From: Alphaproteobacteria bacterium
GTDB taxonomy: Bacteria; Pseudomonadota; Alphaproteobacteria; Caulobacterales; Hyphomonadaceae
NCBI GenBank assembly: GCA_018827375.1
Contig: JAHJYW010000002.1
Location: forward strand, 1 to 64,000
Reading direction: 5' to 3'
DNA: 64,000 nt
This document shows positions 52,519-62,016 of the stretch, one piece after another. Both the position numbers and the translations under genes were made by a program. Position 1 is the first letter of the stretch, and each line of letters opens with the position of its first letter. The notes beneath the pieces are model-generated. The model was not told the origin of the DNA. It did not search any database and worked only from the letters and a program-made list of their open reading frames with translations.

Positions 52519-53106
52519 TTAGTTTTGCTGAACAGTTACCGCCTCGGCCATGTCTGGCCAGTCCGACACCCAGTGAATGTTGGCATCCTGAATCGAGTGG
52601 GCGCCTTTCAGCTCAAAGATATTCTCATACCCGTAGCCGTAGAGGTTGATGAACGTCGGCACATTCAGGGCCAGCTCCACGCGTTTCAGCATGACGGGAG
52701 CCATGTTGTCGGTGAAGTTGTTGTTGCAATAGATCAGGATGCGTGTGGCCTTGTCGCCCAGCCCGGCCGCCAGTTTCGCATCAGTGAAATCGGAGAAATT
52801 GACGTTCACGGCCCCCTCGATATGGCCCATCTGGAAGGCTTCGGCACTGCGTGTGTCCAGCAGGATCGTGCCGGGCTGGGCCTTCATCGTGTTGAAGGTC
52901 TCAAGGTCCACAAGCCGCGCCTGCCGATAGGCCGCCAGTTCACCGCTGAGGCCGACAAAGCCGTCATAGTCGATCAGCGACTCTTTCGTCGCGCCGGCGT
53001 CCTGCGCATCAGCGCTGGCCAGCAGGCCGCAGCCGATAAAGGCGGCAATCGTGAGGATTCCAAGGATGGCATTGCGCTTCACGCCCACGGGAAAACTCCT
53101 TTTCAT
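52519..53106 (-). CDS. Exported rhodanese-like protein
   Basis: A 195-residue single rhodanese domain behind a signal or signal anchor (about residues 10-35). LVDLETFNTMKAQPGTILLD and DTRSAEAFQMGHIEGAVNVN are the N-terminal motifs; the active-site loop is LIYCNNNFTDN, with the catalytic Cys in place but a loop unlike the usual CxxGxRS. It should move sulfane sulfur in the periplasm. ATG 53106 is chosen; the earlier in-frame start adds hydrophilic residues before the signal. Confidence 0.85.
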   Translation of the reverse strand: MKRSFPVGVKRNAILGILTIAAFIGCGLLASADAQDAGATKESLIDYDGFVGLSGELAAYRQARLVDLETFNTMKAQPGTILLDTRSAEAFQMGHIEGAVNVNFSDFTDAKLAAGLGDKATRILIYCNNNFTDNMAPVMLKRVELALNVPTFINLYGYGYENIFELKGAHSIQDANIHWVSDWPDMAEAVTVQQN

Positions 53107-53219
53107 GTCCCATTCGCTGTGAATCCTCGCTCGCAATTACGGCAGGAATGCGGAGCACGCCGTGGCATTGCCGCCGCAATCCGGTTTGGGGGATTCAACC
53201 CTACTGTGTGACGCGTTTT

Positions 53220-53231
53220 CTGCGTACGCAG
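53220..53231. promoter_or_regulatory. 12-bp palindrome upstream of the GGDEF-EAL gene
   Basis: CTGCGTACGCAG is a perfect palindrome 126 bp before the start at 53357. It lies between two divergent genes and could serve either. A TA-rich stretch at 53262-53337 may hold the promoter. Confidence 0.3.
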
Positions 53232-53356
53232 GGCCAGTAAGGTAAACAGCCGAAGGTCATATTTTGCAGATCTGTATGATTTACTACAGATTCGGCGTTT
53301 TTATTCAGGAATTAAATACACATTACGCCTAAGGCTTATTAAGCAAGGAAACCCGC

Positions 53357-55081
53357 ATGCTGTTTGAGTCTGCCCCTATTGATAAAACACCGGCCCTTAC
53401 GCGAGAGATGGGTTTTCATGATGTGGCGGCCTTCTTCCGGCAACACCCGGATGCGACGCTCTGCCCCGTGATTGATGAGCGCCAGGTTCCGATTGGCTAT
53501 GTCTCGTCGATGTCGTTCCAGACCATGCTGGCGTCGCCTTTCGGCCATGCGCTCCACGAGAAGAAGAAAATTCATGACTTGATGAAATCCGGCATGGATT
53601 TTCCTTCTGTCAGGGACAGGATTGCCGATGTCATCGGGCGGTACGTTTCCGACGACCGGACAATCCGTGACGGCCTCATCCTAGTCGGACAGGAAGGTCG
53701 CTATCATGGCATCATGAGCGGCCTGCATGTGTTCGAAGCGATGAACACGATCCACACATCTATGCTGGCCAAGCTGACGCTGGAAATTGCCGAACGCAAA
53801 GTCGCCGAACAGAAAATCAAGTCGCTTGCCGATGAAGATCCGCTGACGGGAATCCTCAACCGTCGCGCTTTCGTGCGTGAAGTCGATGCGCATATCGCGC
53901 GTGGCGTTCCCTTTGCCTGTGCCTTTGTCGACCTCGACAGGTTCAAGCACCTGAACGACCGCTATGGCCATGCGATCGGCGACGAGGTGCTCAAGACCAT
54001 AGCGAGCCGTCTGTCAGGCAATTCCGCTCTGGCGCATGCGGCGCGGCTGGGCGGTGACGAGTTCGCGTTTGTCGTGAAGGTATCCGGTGGCTCTGCCTCC
54101 ATCCAGCAGATCCTTGAAGACATGCAGACAGAACTGATCCGCGGCATCGATTCCGCCGTCGGTCAGGTCTTTGTCGGGGCGTCTATCGGTTATGCGATCC
54201 ACCTTATGGATACGTTCGAGCAGAACGAGATGTTGCACGCGGCCGATAAATCCATGCTGCGGATCAAGGGTGTCGGCGGCGGCGTGGCCCGTTTCAACAG
54301 GGCGCTCGACATCGGCAGCCGCGAAGCCGACATGGTGGATCTTGCGCTTGTGTCGGCCGTTGCCAATCGTCGGTTCGAACCCGCTTTCCAGCCCATCATG
54401 GATGTGCGTACGGGCCGCATTGTCGGGCATGAGATGTTGGCGCGCTGGCCACATAGCGGTCTGCAGTCCGACCCGATGCCCAGCCAGTTCATCCAGGCGG
54501 CCGAGCGTCTTGGGCTGATCGATCCGCTTTTCTGGTCGCTGGCTGACAAGGCGGTCTCCAGCATGGATGATAGTGACACGTTCCTGGCGCTGAATATCTC
54601 GCCCAGCCAGCTCTGTTCTGACCAGTTCCTCGACAGGCTCGACAGCCTGCTGACCCGCCACCGGGTCAATCCGGCGCGCCTGGAGCTGGAAGTCACCGAG
54701 CATATCTATTTCAGCAATCTCGATCTCAGCACGGAAATCCTCAGCAAGGTGCGTGCGATGGGCGTGACCGTCGCCCTCGACGATTTCGGCACCGGCTATT
54801 CCTCGCTCAAGCTGATTGACCAGCTGCCGATCAACAAAATCAAGATCGACCGCTCATTCGTCGCCCAGGAGGGCGGCAAGACTGTGCGCGGCACGATCCT
54901 GAAAGCCACCATTGCGCTGTGCAAGGAGCTTGGCATCACGAGCTGCACCGAGGGCATCGAGACAGGCGAAAACCTCCACCTCATCGCGCAGCTGGGATGT
55001 GACCTGGCCCAGGGCTACCTTATCGGCAGGCCCGAGCTGCGCGGAGAGCCGCCCCTGCAACAGGCGAGGGTCTCCGCCTGA
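53357..55081 (+). CDS. GGDEF-EAL protein for cyclic di-GMP turnover
   Basis: A 574-residue protein: an N-terminal sensor-like part (about residues 1-150) that resembles a CBS pair, a linker, then GGDEF with RLGGDEFAF (about 231-239), and EAL (about 325-565). The GGDEF motif is intact but no RxxD inhibitory site lies before it. The EAL motif is EML in GHEMLARW; the Glu and other active-site groups (NISPSQL, LEVTEH, DDFGTGYSSL, KIDRSFV, EGIET) are kept. It can probably both make and break c-di-GMP; direction cannot be told. AAGGAAA precedes the start. Confidence 0.92.
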   Translation: MLFESAPIDKTPALTREMGFHDVAAFFRQHPDATLCPVIDERQVPIGYVSSMSFQTMLASPFGHALHEKKKIHDLMKSGMDFPSVRDRIADVIGRYVSDDRTIRDGLILVGQEGRYHGIMSGLHVFEAMNTIHTSMLAKLTLEIAERKVAEQKIKSLADEDPLTGILNRRAFVREVDAHIARGVPFACAFVDLDRFKHLNDRYGHAIGDEVLKTIASRLSGNSALAHAARLGGDEFAFVVKVSGGSASIQQILEDMQTELIRGIDSAVGQVFVGASIGYAIHLMDTFEQNEMLHAADKSMLRIKGVGGGVARFNRALDIGSREADMVDLALVSAVANRRFEPAFQPIMDVRTGRIVGHEMLARWPHSGLQSDPMPSQFIQAAERLGLIDPLFWSLADKAVSSMDDSDTFLALNISPSQLCSDQFLDRLDSLLTRHRVNPARLELEVTEHIYFSNLDLSTEILSKVRAMGVTVALDDFGTGYSSLKLIDQLPINKIKIDRSFVAQEGGKTVRGTILKATIALCKELGITSCTEGIETGENLHLIAQLGCDLAQGYLIGRPELRGEPPLQQARVSA

Positions 55082-55084
55082 TAC

Positions 55085-56131
55085 CTATTCGGCTTCCAGC
55101 AAAGGCAGGCCGAGCGCGGCTTCGACATCGGCCCAGCTCACCAGTTTGAAATTCTGGTCCTGCTCCTTCAGCGGGTTGGCATCATCCTGCACAGTGAGAA
55201 GGCCGCGCGGATACTGGGGCAGGGCGGCCGAGACAATGTCGATCCCGTCCGTATGCGTCACGCCGTCGACACCTGCTTCGGTATTTTCGCCGATCTTAAA
55301 GGCGCCCATCGGCGTGTGCGGTGCCTGACGCTCATACACGACATAGCGATTGGCTGCCTGCGCCGAGGCGACAATCCAGCCCTTGCCGTCCTTGCCACGC
55401 CAGATCGAGACGCCTTCAACATCGGCCACGAGGCCATTGCCCGCGGCAATCGCGTCGAGTTCGACCGGCTGTGAATCGGCCTCTTCATAAGCCAGCGTCC
55501 AGATGCCGTGCTCTTCCTCGCCAATGACCAATGTGCCGTTCGGCTCGTCAAAGACGCAGCCTTCCAGCTGTGTCGCCAGTTTCACGCTGCGGACCAGCTT
55601 GCCGGTGACGCCATCGGCTTCGCCATCGATCTCCCAGAGCTCGATCGTACCATCCTTGTAGGTGACCCCTGCAATCGGGCGCGATTTGCCGTCGCCAAGG
55701 CAGATGCCATAGGGCTCTGCCTTGCCGGTCTGGATGTCGTTGATATGGGCCACTTCGCCGGTGGCGCGCTTGATCGAGAAGACTGAAATGCCCTGCGTGT
55801 CATTGCTGGCCACGGCGAGGTCGAACGGTCCGCCCAGGCCCTGGCGCACGTCGACATTGTTGATCGGGCCCAGCGGCAGGCGCTGTGCTTCCGACCCGTC
55901 GAGCGCAAACACGACGAGGCCTTCCTGCTTGTTGGTGCCGAGGACCAGTGATTGCGCCGGATCGGTCGGGCTGACCCATATGGCTGGATCGTCTGCACTG
56001 TCGCCCGTAGCGCCAACAACGCCCGTCTCGGCAAGCGGCATCACCGCAACTGTCGGATAGGCCGGGACGCTGGCGCAGGCAGCAAGGGCAAGCGCAGATG
56101 CGCTGGCAAGAACGAGGCGGGCGAGGGTCAT
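55085..56131 (-). CDS. Beta-propeller phytase lipoprotein
   Basis: A 348-residue lipoprotein of the 3-phytase family. Lipobox ALAAC (about residues 14-18) follows a good signal, and ATG 56131 has TGGAG before it. Propeller features include DDPAIWVSP, VLGTNKQEGLVVFALDG, NNVDVRQG, and DGTIELWEIDG. The acidic residues in DDPAI and NNVDVR are calcium ligands in known phytases. It would release phosphate from phytate outside the cell, which helps a phosphate-poor lifestyle. Confidence 0.9.
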   Translation of the reverse strand: MTLARLVLASASALALAACASVPAYPTVAVMPLAETGVVGATGDSADDPAIWVSPTDPAQSLVLGTNKQEGLVVFALDGSEAQRLPLGPINNVDVRQGLGGPFDLAVASNDTQGISVFSIKRATGEVAHINDIQTGKAEPYGICLGDGKSRPIAGVTYKDGTIELWEIDGEADGVTGKLVRSVKLATQLEGCVFDEPNGTLVIGEEEHGIWTLAYEEADSQPVELDAIAAGNGLVADVEGVSIWRGKDGKGWIVASAQAANRYVVYERQAPHTPMGAFKIGENTEAGVDGVTHTDGIDIVSAALPQYPRGLLTVQDDANPLKEQDQNFKLVSWADVEAALGLPLLEAE

Positions 56132-56244
56132 GTCAGGCTCCATCAAGGTCAGGTTTGTGCCCGGCTATAACGGGGATGTCTTAGCGCAACCAGCCGCATA
56201 TTTGCGACGTTTGCGTGACATCGCGGCGCTTGGATCGCGGTCGC

Positions 56245-56832
56245 TCAGCCTATCGGGAAACGCCCCATGCGTTCTTCCCAATGACGCCGGCAGAGCGAGA
56301 TATAAGTCGTCTTCTCGATCGACACCTGGTCGCCTGTTGTCAGGGCTTTCCCGTCTGGGCCGAGCCGCACCACCATCGTGGCCTTGCTGCCGCATTCGCA
56401 GATCGTGCGGATCTCGCGCAGATTGTCGGCAATCGCCAGCAGGGCGGCAGAGCCCTCGAACAGCTCTCCCCGGAAGTCTGTGCGCAGGCCATAGGTGAGC
56501 ACCGGGACGTGGAGGTAGTCCGTCACACGCGCCAGCTGCCAGACCTGCGCTTTCGTCAGGAATTGTGCCTCGTCCACGAAGATTGCGTCGAGCCGGCCCT
56601 TGGCCATCACATCCTGCACGAGCGCGAAAAGGTCCACCTTGTCGGAATAGAGCGTGGCTTCGGAGCTGATGCCGATGCGCGACGAGATATGGCCGTCCTC
56701 GGTGCCACCATAAAGCTCCGACGTGAGCAGCAGCACGTCCATGCCCCGCTCACGATAATTGTGCGCCGCCTGCAGCAGGATCGTCGACTTGCCGGCATTC
56801 ATCGCCGCATACGAGAAATAAAGCTTGGCCAT
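56245..56832 (-). CDS. tdk: Thymidine kinase
   Basis: A 195-residue type II thymidine kinase. Walker A is SYAAMNAGKST (about residues 7-17), FVDEAQFL (about 89-96) is Walker B, YGLRTDFRGELFEGS is the lasso region and CECGSKATM supplies two of the zinc cysteines, with the last in SLCRRHW. The start is ATG 56832; a GTG two codons upstream is an alternative. It salvages thymidine. A hairpin lies upstream in the spacer to the next gene. Confidence 0.95.
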   Translation of the reverse strand: MAKLYFSYAAMNAGKSTILLQAAHNYRERGMDVLLLTSELYGGTEDGHISSRIGISSEATLYSDKVDLFALVQDVMAKGRLDAIFVDEAQFLTKAQVWQLARVTDYLHVPVLTYGLRTDFRGELFEGSAALLAIADNLREIRTICECGSKATMVVRLGPDGKALTTGDQVSIEKTTYISLCRRHWEERMGRFPIG

Positions 56833-56854
56833 GGTCACATGTGTTCTAGAGCGC

Positions 56855-56942
56855 TCACATTGAGCGACGTCGAAGGGCGGCGCGGGCGTTTGGATCGCTC
56901 CGTTCGGGGCTCGTCCTTTGTCTTTACTCAGGACGAGCCTCT
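56855..56942. repeat. REP-like hairpin region
   Basis: GGCTCGTCCT (56908-56917) and AGGACGAGCC (56930-56939) form a perfect 10-bp stem with a 12-base loop. The block before it, TGAGCGACGTCGAAGGG (about 56863-56879), looks like the tail of a bacterial extragenic palindrome. It separates two minus-strand genes. It has no T-run, so a repeat or processing hairpin is more likely than a terminator. Confidence 0.4.
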
Positions 56943-56966
56943 ATGGAAACATCGCTTGGGTGATAT

Positions 56967-58796
56967 CTATTCCAGCTTCTTCGCCACGCCTTCACGGCGC
57001 GGGTCGGCCGCGCCTTCAAGGCCATTGTCGCGCACGACGATGACATGCAGGCCGGAATTCTCGCCTGTGCGCTCTTCAACGTCGTAGCCCATCTGGCGCA
57101 GGGTTTCGGCATCTTCCGGGCCGCCTTCGCGGTCCACTTCGACGCCGACCGTATCACCCCGCGCGATGATGTTTGGCAGGTCAACGGCTTCCTGCGCCGT
57201 CAGGCCCCATTCCATAACGCCCACGAGCGTCTTGGCGACATAGGCTATGATCGAGTTGCCGCCCGGCGAGCCGGTGACCATGAACAGGTCGCCCTCAGGA
57301 TCGAACACGAGGGTCGGTGACATCGAGCTGCGCGGACGCTTGCCGGCAGCAGGGGCGTTGGCCACAGGCTGGCCACCCGCTGTCGGTGCGCGGGAGAAGT
57401 CGGTCAGCTGGTTGTTGAGCAGGAAGCCATGCGTCATGCGCGACGAGCCGAAGGCGGCTTCAACAGTCGCCGTCATCGAGACGGCATTGCCGTCCGTGTC
57501 GATGATGGATATGTGCGTCGTGCCCGGCTTGTGCTCGGTCTTGTCCTGGCCCCACATGCCGATCATCGGGCTGCGGCCAAGGGCAACGCCCGGGTCTCCC
57601 GGAGTGGCATGGGCGTCCGGCGCAAAGGCTTCGGTAGCGCGCACTTTCAGATAGTCCGGATTGATCAGGTCGGCTGTTGGCACCGTCACCTGGTCTGCGT
57701 CAGCCACGTAATAGTCGCGGTCGGCATAAGCGAGGCGCTGGGCGTCGACGAAGATCTTCAGGTAATAGTCTTCCGAGACTTTCACGTTCGGGCCGGGCTT
57801 CATCAGGTCATAGAGGCCCATGATCTCGTTCTGGGCGATACCGCCCGAGCTTGGCGGCGGCGCCGAACAGATCTTGTAACCGGACGGCAGCGTGCCGCAG
57901 ACGGCAGGGCGCGCCTTCACGGTGTAATTGGACAGGTCTTCCAGTGTCATCACGCTGCCATAGGGCTCTGCGCCGGCGGCTGCGACGATGCCTTCGGCAA
58001 TCTCGCCCTTGTAAAACGCGCTCGGGCCTTCTGCGGCGATGGCTTTCAGCGTTTCAGCATAGTCCGGGTTCTTCAGCAGGTGGCCCTCGGGAAGGGGCTC
58101 GCCGCCCGGATAGAAATAGGCCGCCGTCACCGGATTTTCGTCCAGGTTGATCGCGGCGCGCAGGCGCTCTGAGGACAGCGCTGCGGCCAGTTTTTCGCCC
58201 ACTGCAAAACCATTCTCGGCAAGCCGGATCGCCGGAGCGAAATCAGCCGCCCAGTCGCCCGTGCCAGCCGCATCATGCGCGGCCTTGTAGAGCGCGACCT
58301 GTCCCGGCACGCCAACCGAATGGCCCGACTGCCAGGCATCAATGAAGCCCATCACTTCGCCATCCTTGACGAAATAGTCTGCCGTCGCACCGGAAGGCGC
58401 CACTTCGCGGCCATCGAACACGGTGATCTCGTCCTTGGCGCGATCATAATAAACCATGAAGGCACCGCCGCCGATGCCCGAGCTTTCCGGTTCGACCAGG
58501 CCGAGCACGGCATGAACGGCAATGGCCGCATCAATCGCGTTGCCGCCATTGCGCATCACTTCGAGGCCCGCGTCGACGGCCAGCGGGTTCGCTGCCGCCA
58601 CCATCGCGCCCTTGGTCCAGCTCAGGTCGCCGGTCGGTGGGCTTAGTGATTCGGCTGTCTGGGCGGCGCTCTTGGTGGCATCGGAGGTTGAAGCCACGTT
58701 GCTTTTCGCCTGCGTGCAGGCGCTCAGCGTCAGGCCGGCAAGTGCGATAAGGGGCAAGCCGAGTAAACGGCGGGTAGAGAGTGTGCGGCGATACAT
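56967..58796 (-). CDS. ggt: Gamma-glutamyltransferase lipoprotein
   Basis: A 609-residue proenzyme exported as a lipoprotein (lipobox LSAC near residues 24-27). Autoproteolysis should occur before the Thr of KPGTTHISIID (about residues 407-417); the large and small subunits have GNAIDAAIAVHAVLGLVEPE, SGIGGGAFMVYYDR, AFGSSRMTHGFLLNNQ and GSPGGNSIIAYV. It breaks down or transfers gamma-glutamyl groups of glutathione in the periplasm. It is divergent from the P1 peptidase gene. Confidence 0.93.
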   Translation of the reverse strand: MYRRTLSTRRLLGLPLIALAGLTLSACTQAKSNVASTSDATKSAAQTAESLSPPTGDLSWTKGAMVAAANPLAVDAGLEVMRNGGNAIDAAIAVHAVLGLVEPESSGIGGGAFMVYYDRAKDEITVFDGREVAPSGATADYFVKDGEVMGFIDAWQSGHSVGVPGQVALYKAAHDAAGTGDWAADFAPAIRLAENGFAVGEKLAAALSSERLRAAINLDENPVTAAYFYPGGEPLPEGHLLKNPDYAETLKAIAAEGPSAFYKGEIAEGIVAAAGAEPYGSVMTLEDLSNYTVKARPAVCGTLPSGYKICSAPPPSSGGIAQNEIMGLYDLMKPGPNVKVSEDYYLKIFVDAQRLAYADRDYYVADADQVTVPTADLINPDYLKVRATEAFAPDAHATPGDPGVALGRSPMIGMWGQDKTEHKPGTTHISIIDTDGNAVSMTATVEAAFGSSRMTHGFLLNNQLTDFSRAPTAGGQPVANAPAAGKRPRSSMSPTLVFDPEGDLFMVTGSPGGNSIIAYVAKTLVGVMEWGLTAQEAVDLPNIIARGDTVGVEVDREGGPEDAETLRQMGYDVEERTGENSGLHVIVVRDNGLEGAADPRREGVAKKLE

Positions 58797-58871
58797 GAGA
58801 AACCCTTTGCTTGGCGCGGTGTCCTGCTGACCTTAAGAGACTGGTCAAGGAATGAAAAGGCAAAGGCAGAG

Positions 58872-59855
58872 ATGATGGCAAAGCCCGGAAAGAATAACCT
58901 GATTACGGATGTGGCAGGTATCAGCGTCGGGCAGGCAGAGGATGCGCGTGTGCGCACGGGCGCAACCGTGATTCTCGCCGAGAAACCGGCTGTCGCAGCT
59001 GTATGCGTTGCAGGTGGCGGACCGGGCACACGCGAGACCGACCTGCTCGCAGGTGGCACACTGGTCGATGTCGTGGATGCCATCTGCCTTTCCGGCGGCA
59101 GCGCCTTCGGCCTCGCGGCCGCTGACGGCGTCGCTGCGGGCCTGAAGAAGGCCGGACGTGGTTTCGGGCTGATCGACCTGCCCACGGTGCCCAAATCGCC
59201 CATTGTCCCGGCAGCGATCCTCTATGACCTCGCCAATGGCGGCGACAAGGACTGGGGCGATGCCTCGCCCTATGCCGCACTCGGCCGCACGGCCTATGAC
59301 AATGCATCGGGCACGTTCCGTCTCGGGCGGGCAGGGGCAGGCTATGGCGCGGCAGCTGGCGCCCATCTGGGCGGCACAGGCTCGGCCAGTATCGTGACGA
59401 AAGACAAAATCACCGTCGGCGCCCTCGCGGCGGTCAATTGCTATGGCTCGGTCTATATGCCCGGCACGGATGCCTTCTGGGCCTGGCCCTATGAAATAGA
59501 CGGCGAATTCGGCGGCGCGCGCCCGCCATCCGACTTTTCCATGAATGCCGAAGACTGGGGCGCGGCCAAGCTTAACCCCAGCCTTGGGCAGAACACGACT
59601 ATTGCCTGCATCGCCACCGACGCCATCCTGACGCCAGATCAGGCCAAGCGCGTCGCGCAGATGGCCCTGTCCGGTTTCTCGCGCGCGATCCGGCCTGTCT
59701 TTGCGCCGTTTGATGGCGACGCCGTGTTCGTACTGGCCACCGGCAAGCGGGCCTTGCCCGATCCGACGTCCGCCACGGTTGCCCGCATTGGCGAGCTTGC
59801 CGCCAGCACACTGGCGCGCGCCATCGCAAGAGGGGTATACATGTCCGGGAGATAA
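58872..59855 (+). CDS. P1-family (DmpA/NylC-type) N-terminal nucleophile peptidase
   Basis: A 327-residue Ntn hydrolase of the S58/P1 type: [20 protein letters not shown], the glycine loop [31 protein letters not shown], and [12 protein letters not shown], where the Thr after Asn (about residues 241-242) becomes the nucleophile after self-cleavage. It has no signal peptide. Members degrade beta-peptides, nylon oligomers or aminopeptidase substrates. It may begin at 58875. It is divergent from ggt and followed by two serine protease genes. Confidence 0.88.
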   Translation: MMAKPGKNNLITDVAGISVGQAEDARVRTGATVILAEKPAVAAVCVAGGGPGTRETDLLAGGTLVDVVDAICLSGGSAFGLAAADGVAAGLKKAGRGFGLIDLPTVPKSPIVPAAILYDLANGGDKDWGDASPYAALGRTAYDNASGTFRLGRAGAGYGAAAGAHLGGTGSASIVTKDKITVGALAAVNCYGSVYMPGTDAFWAWPYEIDGEFGGARPPSDFSMNAEDWGAAKLNPSLGQNTTIACIATDAILTPDQAKRVAQMALSGFSRAIRPVFAPFDGDAVFVLATGKRALPDPTSATVARIGELAASTLARAIARGVYMSGR

Positions 59856-59866
59856 AGGGGACGGAC

Positions 59867-60814
59867 ATGAAAAAGATCACAAAATGGAGCCTCGCGCTCG
59901 GCGCGCTCACGCTCGCCACGGCCTGTGTCGTTGAAGGAAGGGACGCGGATCCGGCGGACTGGCCGGGCATGGCCTCAATGCAATCGGTCAGCGGCAAGGA
60001 TATCTATCACGAGTGCGGCGCCACGATGATTTCGGACAGCTGGGCCATCACGGCGGCCCATTGCGTCGAGACCGCCCGTATCGAGAATGGCCGCCGCGCC
60101 ATCCAATATGTGCCGGATGCGTCGGGAGACCTCGTGCGCTTCGGCCCGATGATCCTGACCATCGGGGCAGGGGACCTGCGCAAGGTCGCGCGGGGCAGCG
60201 TTTTCCCGATCCGCGAAGTCGTCGTGCATCAGGGCTATAAGCGCGGCCATGCCGAGCAGGGCAATGACTTGGCCCTCGTGCGCATTGACGGGGCCTGGAA
60301 AGGCGCCGTGGCAAGGCTCGATGGTCTCACCGGTAGCGTCAGTGATTTCGACCCGCCCTATTCGGAGCTGACCGTCGCCGGCTATGGCAAGACCGGCGAA
60401 CAGGCCACCGGGCAGGAAGCCGTCAGCCGCACCGGGCGCCATCTCAGCGCGCCGATGATGGTGTTGCAGGAGGCCTACCTCCCCAAGATCACCCCGCAGG
60501 AATGCAAGACAGACCTTGATGGCCTGATCACCCAATATGGCCTGCAGGAAGACTATGCCGGTGTCAGCGTCTCGTCCGAGACCCAGATGTGCGCCGGCGC
60601 AAGCTATTCCGATAGCTGCCAGGGCGACAGTGGCGGACCGCTGGTCCAGCGCGGTAATGGTGGCAACGGACCGGTCCAGGTTGGCGTGGTCAGCTGGGGC
60701 CTCGGCTGTGGCCGCGAGGGCAGCCCGGGCGTCTATATGCGCGTCTCGGCCTATGCTGACTGGATCGCCAGGACGACCGGAATCGCGCGCTCGGCAACCC
60801 CGGCGGCACTCTGA
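59867..60814 (+). CDS. Trypsin-like serine protease (S1), lipoprotein
   Basis: A 315-residue chymotrypsin-fold protease. Lipobox LATAC (about residues 16-20) follows a basic signal. The catalytic triad is ITAAHC (His), NDLALVRID (Asp) and QGDSGGPL (Ser), with paired Cys in HECGATMI...AHC, MCAGA and DSCQG, and SWGLGCG near the substrate pocket. The new N-terminus would be near [16 protein letters not shown]. It is followed 74 bp on by a close paralog. Confidence 0.92.
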   Translation: MKKITKWSLALGALTLATACVVEGRDADPADWPGMASMQSVSGKDIYHECGATMISDSWAITAAHCVETARIENGRRAIQYVPDASGDLVRFGPMILTIGAGDLRKVARGSVFPIREVVVHQGYKRGHAEQGNDLALVRIDGAWKGAVARLDGLTGSVSDFDPPYSELTVAGYGKTGEQATGQEAVSRTGRHLSAPMMVLQEAYLPKITPQECKTDLDGLITQYGLQEDYAGVSVSSETQMCAGASYSDSCQGDSGGPLVQRGNGGNGPVQVGVVSWGLGCGREGSPGVYMRVSAYADWIARTTGIARSATPAAL

Positions 60815-60888
60815 CGGGCCTTGTCCGCGCCCTTGTTGTGCACTGCCGAGAGGCGTAGAATAATCGCCTCTAGCGAGGTCAAAGCATC

Positions 60889-61857
60889 ATGCTGAGGTTG
60901 GCATATCGCGCGTTCGTCAGGCGCTTTGCGTTGCTGGCGTGCGCTTGCGCCGTTACGACCGCCGCTGCATCTGCACAGATTATTGCAGGACGCGATGCCC
61001 GCGCAGATGACTGGCCGGGCATGGCCTCGCTGCAGACCGTTCTGGGCCATTCGCTGTTCCATGAGTGTGGCGCCACGATGATTTCGTCCGAATGGGCCCT
61101 CACGGCCGCCCATTGCGTTGAAGACGCGCGCATTGAGACAGCCGGCCGTGCCTATCAATATGCACGCGCCGACGATGGCGAACTCGTCAGGTTTGGTGTT
61201 TTGAGTCTCGCCATTGGCGCGTCCGATTTGCGCAGGCGGGGGGCCGGAACCGTGTTCCCGCTAAGCGCCATTGTAGTTCACCCGGAATACAAGCCTGAAA
61301 TGCCCGAAGCCGGCAATGATATCGCCCTGCTGCGCCTCGAAAGTCCCTGGGTAGGTCCCGTCGCCCTTGTGGACGGCCTGACGGCGGGGCCACCAGAGGA
61401 TAATCTCGACGGCCCACCCCTCGTGGTTGCCGGATATGGCCGCACGGAGGAAGACGGGCCCAGCGAGCAGGCCTTCAGCCAGACTGGCCGTCAGCTCAGC
61501 GCCCCCAAGATGCGCCTTCAGGAAGGTTATGTTCCTTTTGTCGAGACAGAGGCCTGCCGGCAGCAGATCGACAGCCTCGTCGACCGCTATGGGCTGTCTG
61601 AGATATATACGGATATCGCCATCAGTCCGGACAGCCAGATCTGCGCCGGCGCCGGCACGACGGATTCCTGCCAGGGCGATAGTGGCGGTCCATTGGTTTA
61701 TCGCGACTATGATGGCCCCCCGGTCCAGGTCGGCATTGTCAGCTGGGGCCTCGGCTGCGGCCGTCCGGAAAGCCCCGGAATCTATACCCGTGTCGCGGCT
61801 TATGCAGACTGGATTTCCGGCGTTACGGGACTGCAGATCGCTGCGCCGCAGCCCTGA
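60889..61857 (+). CDS. Trypsin-like serine protease (S1), paralog
   Basis: A 322-residue paralog of the preceding protease; both share [25 protein letters not shown], the GNDxALxR Asp segment, the RTGRxLSAP-like stretch, [11 protein letters not shown] and SWGLGCGR. It has an ordinary cleavable signal (AAASAQ) instead of a lipobox; IIAGRDA is the likely mature start. The pair looks like a tandem duplication in which one copy stayed membrane-tethered and the other became soluble. Confidence 0.92.
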   Translation: MLRLAYRAFVRRFALLACACAVTTAAASAQIIAGRDARADDWPGMASLQTVLGHSLFHECGATMISSEWALTAAHCVEDARIETAGRAYQYARADDGELVRFGVLSLAIGASDLRRRGAGTVFPLSAIVVHPEYKPEMPEAGNDIALLRLESPWVGPVALVDGLTAGPPEDNLDGPPLVVAGYGRTEEDGPSEQAFSQTGRQLSAPKMRLQEGYVPFVETEACRQQIDSLVDRYGLSEIYTDIAISPDSQICAGAGTTDSCQGDSGGPLVYRDYDGPPVQVGIVSWGLGCGRPESPGIYTRVAAYADWISGVTGLQIAAPQP

Positions 61858-61883
61858 GTGCAGTTTTCCGTGAAAACCCGTGT

Positions 61884-61915
61884 CAGGCAGGCTTGCAAGC
61901 TGCGAAACCTGCCTG
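61884..61915 (+). terminator. Hairpin between protease gene and tRNA-Arg
   Basis: CAGGCAGG (61884-61891) and CCTGCCTG (61908-61915) make an 8-bp stem 27 bp after the protease stop. No T-run follows, so it may only be a transcript-end stabiliser. Confidence 0.4.
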
Positions 61916-61939
61916 TATGTGTCCGCCTTCCTTATGGGG

Positions 61940-62016
61940 GCACCCGTAGCTCAGCTGGATAGAGCACCAGACTACGAATCTGGGGGTCGGGCGTTCGAAT
62001 CGCTCCGGGTGCACCA
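61940..62016 (+). tRNA. tRNA-Arg (ACG)
   Basis: The 77-nt gene folds well: acceptor GCACCCG with CGGGTGC, D-arm GCTC-GAGC, anticodon stem CCAGA-TCTGG around CTACGAA, giving anticodon ACG (A34 would be read as inosine), T-arm with GTTCGAAT, discriminator A and an encoded CCA. It reads CGN arginine codons. The 3' end is a frequent site for phage or island integration, and the DNA to its right changes character. Confidence 0.96.
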
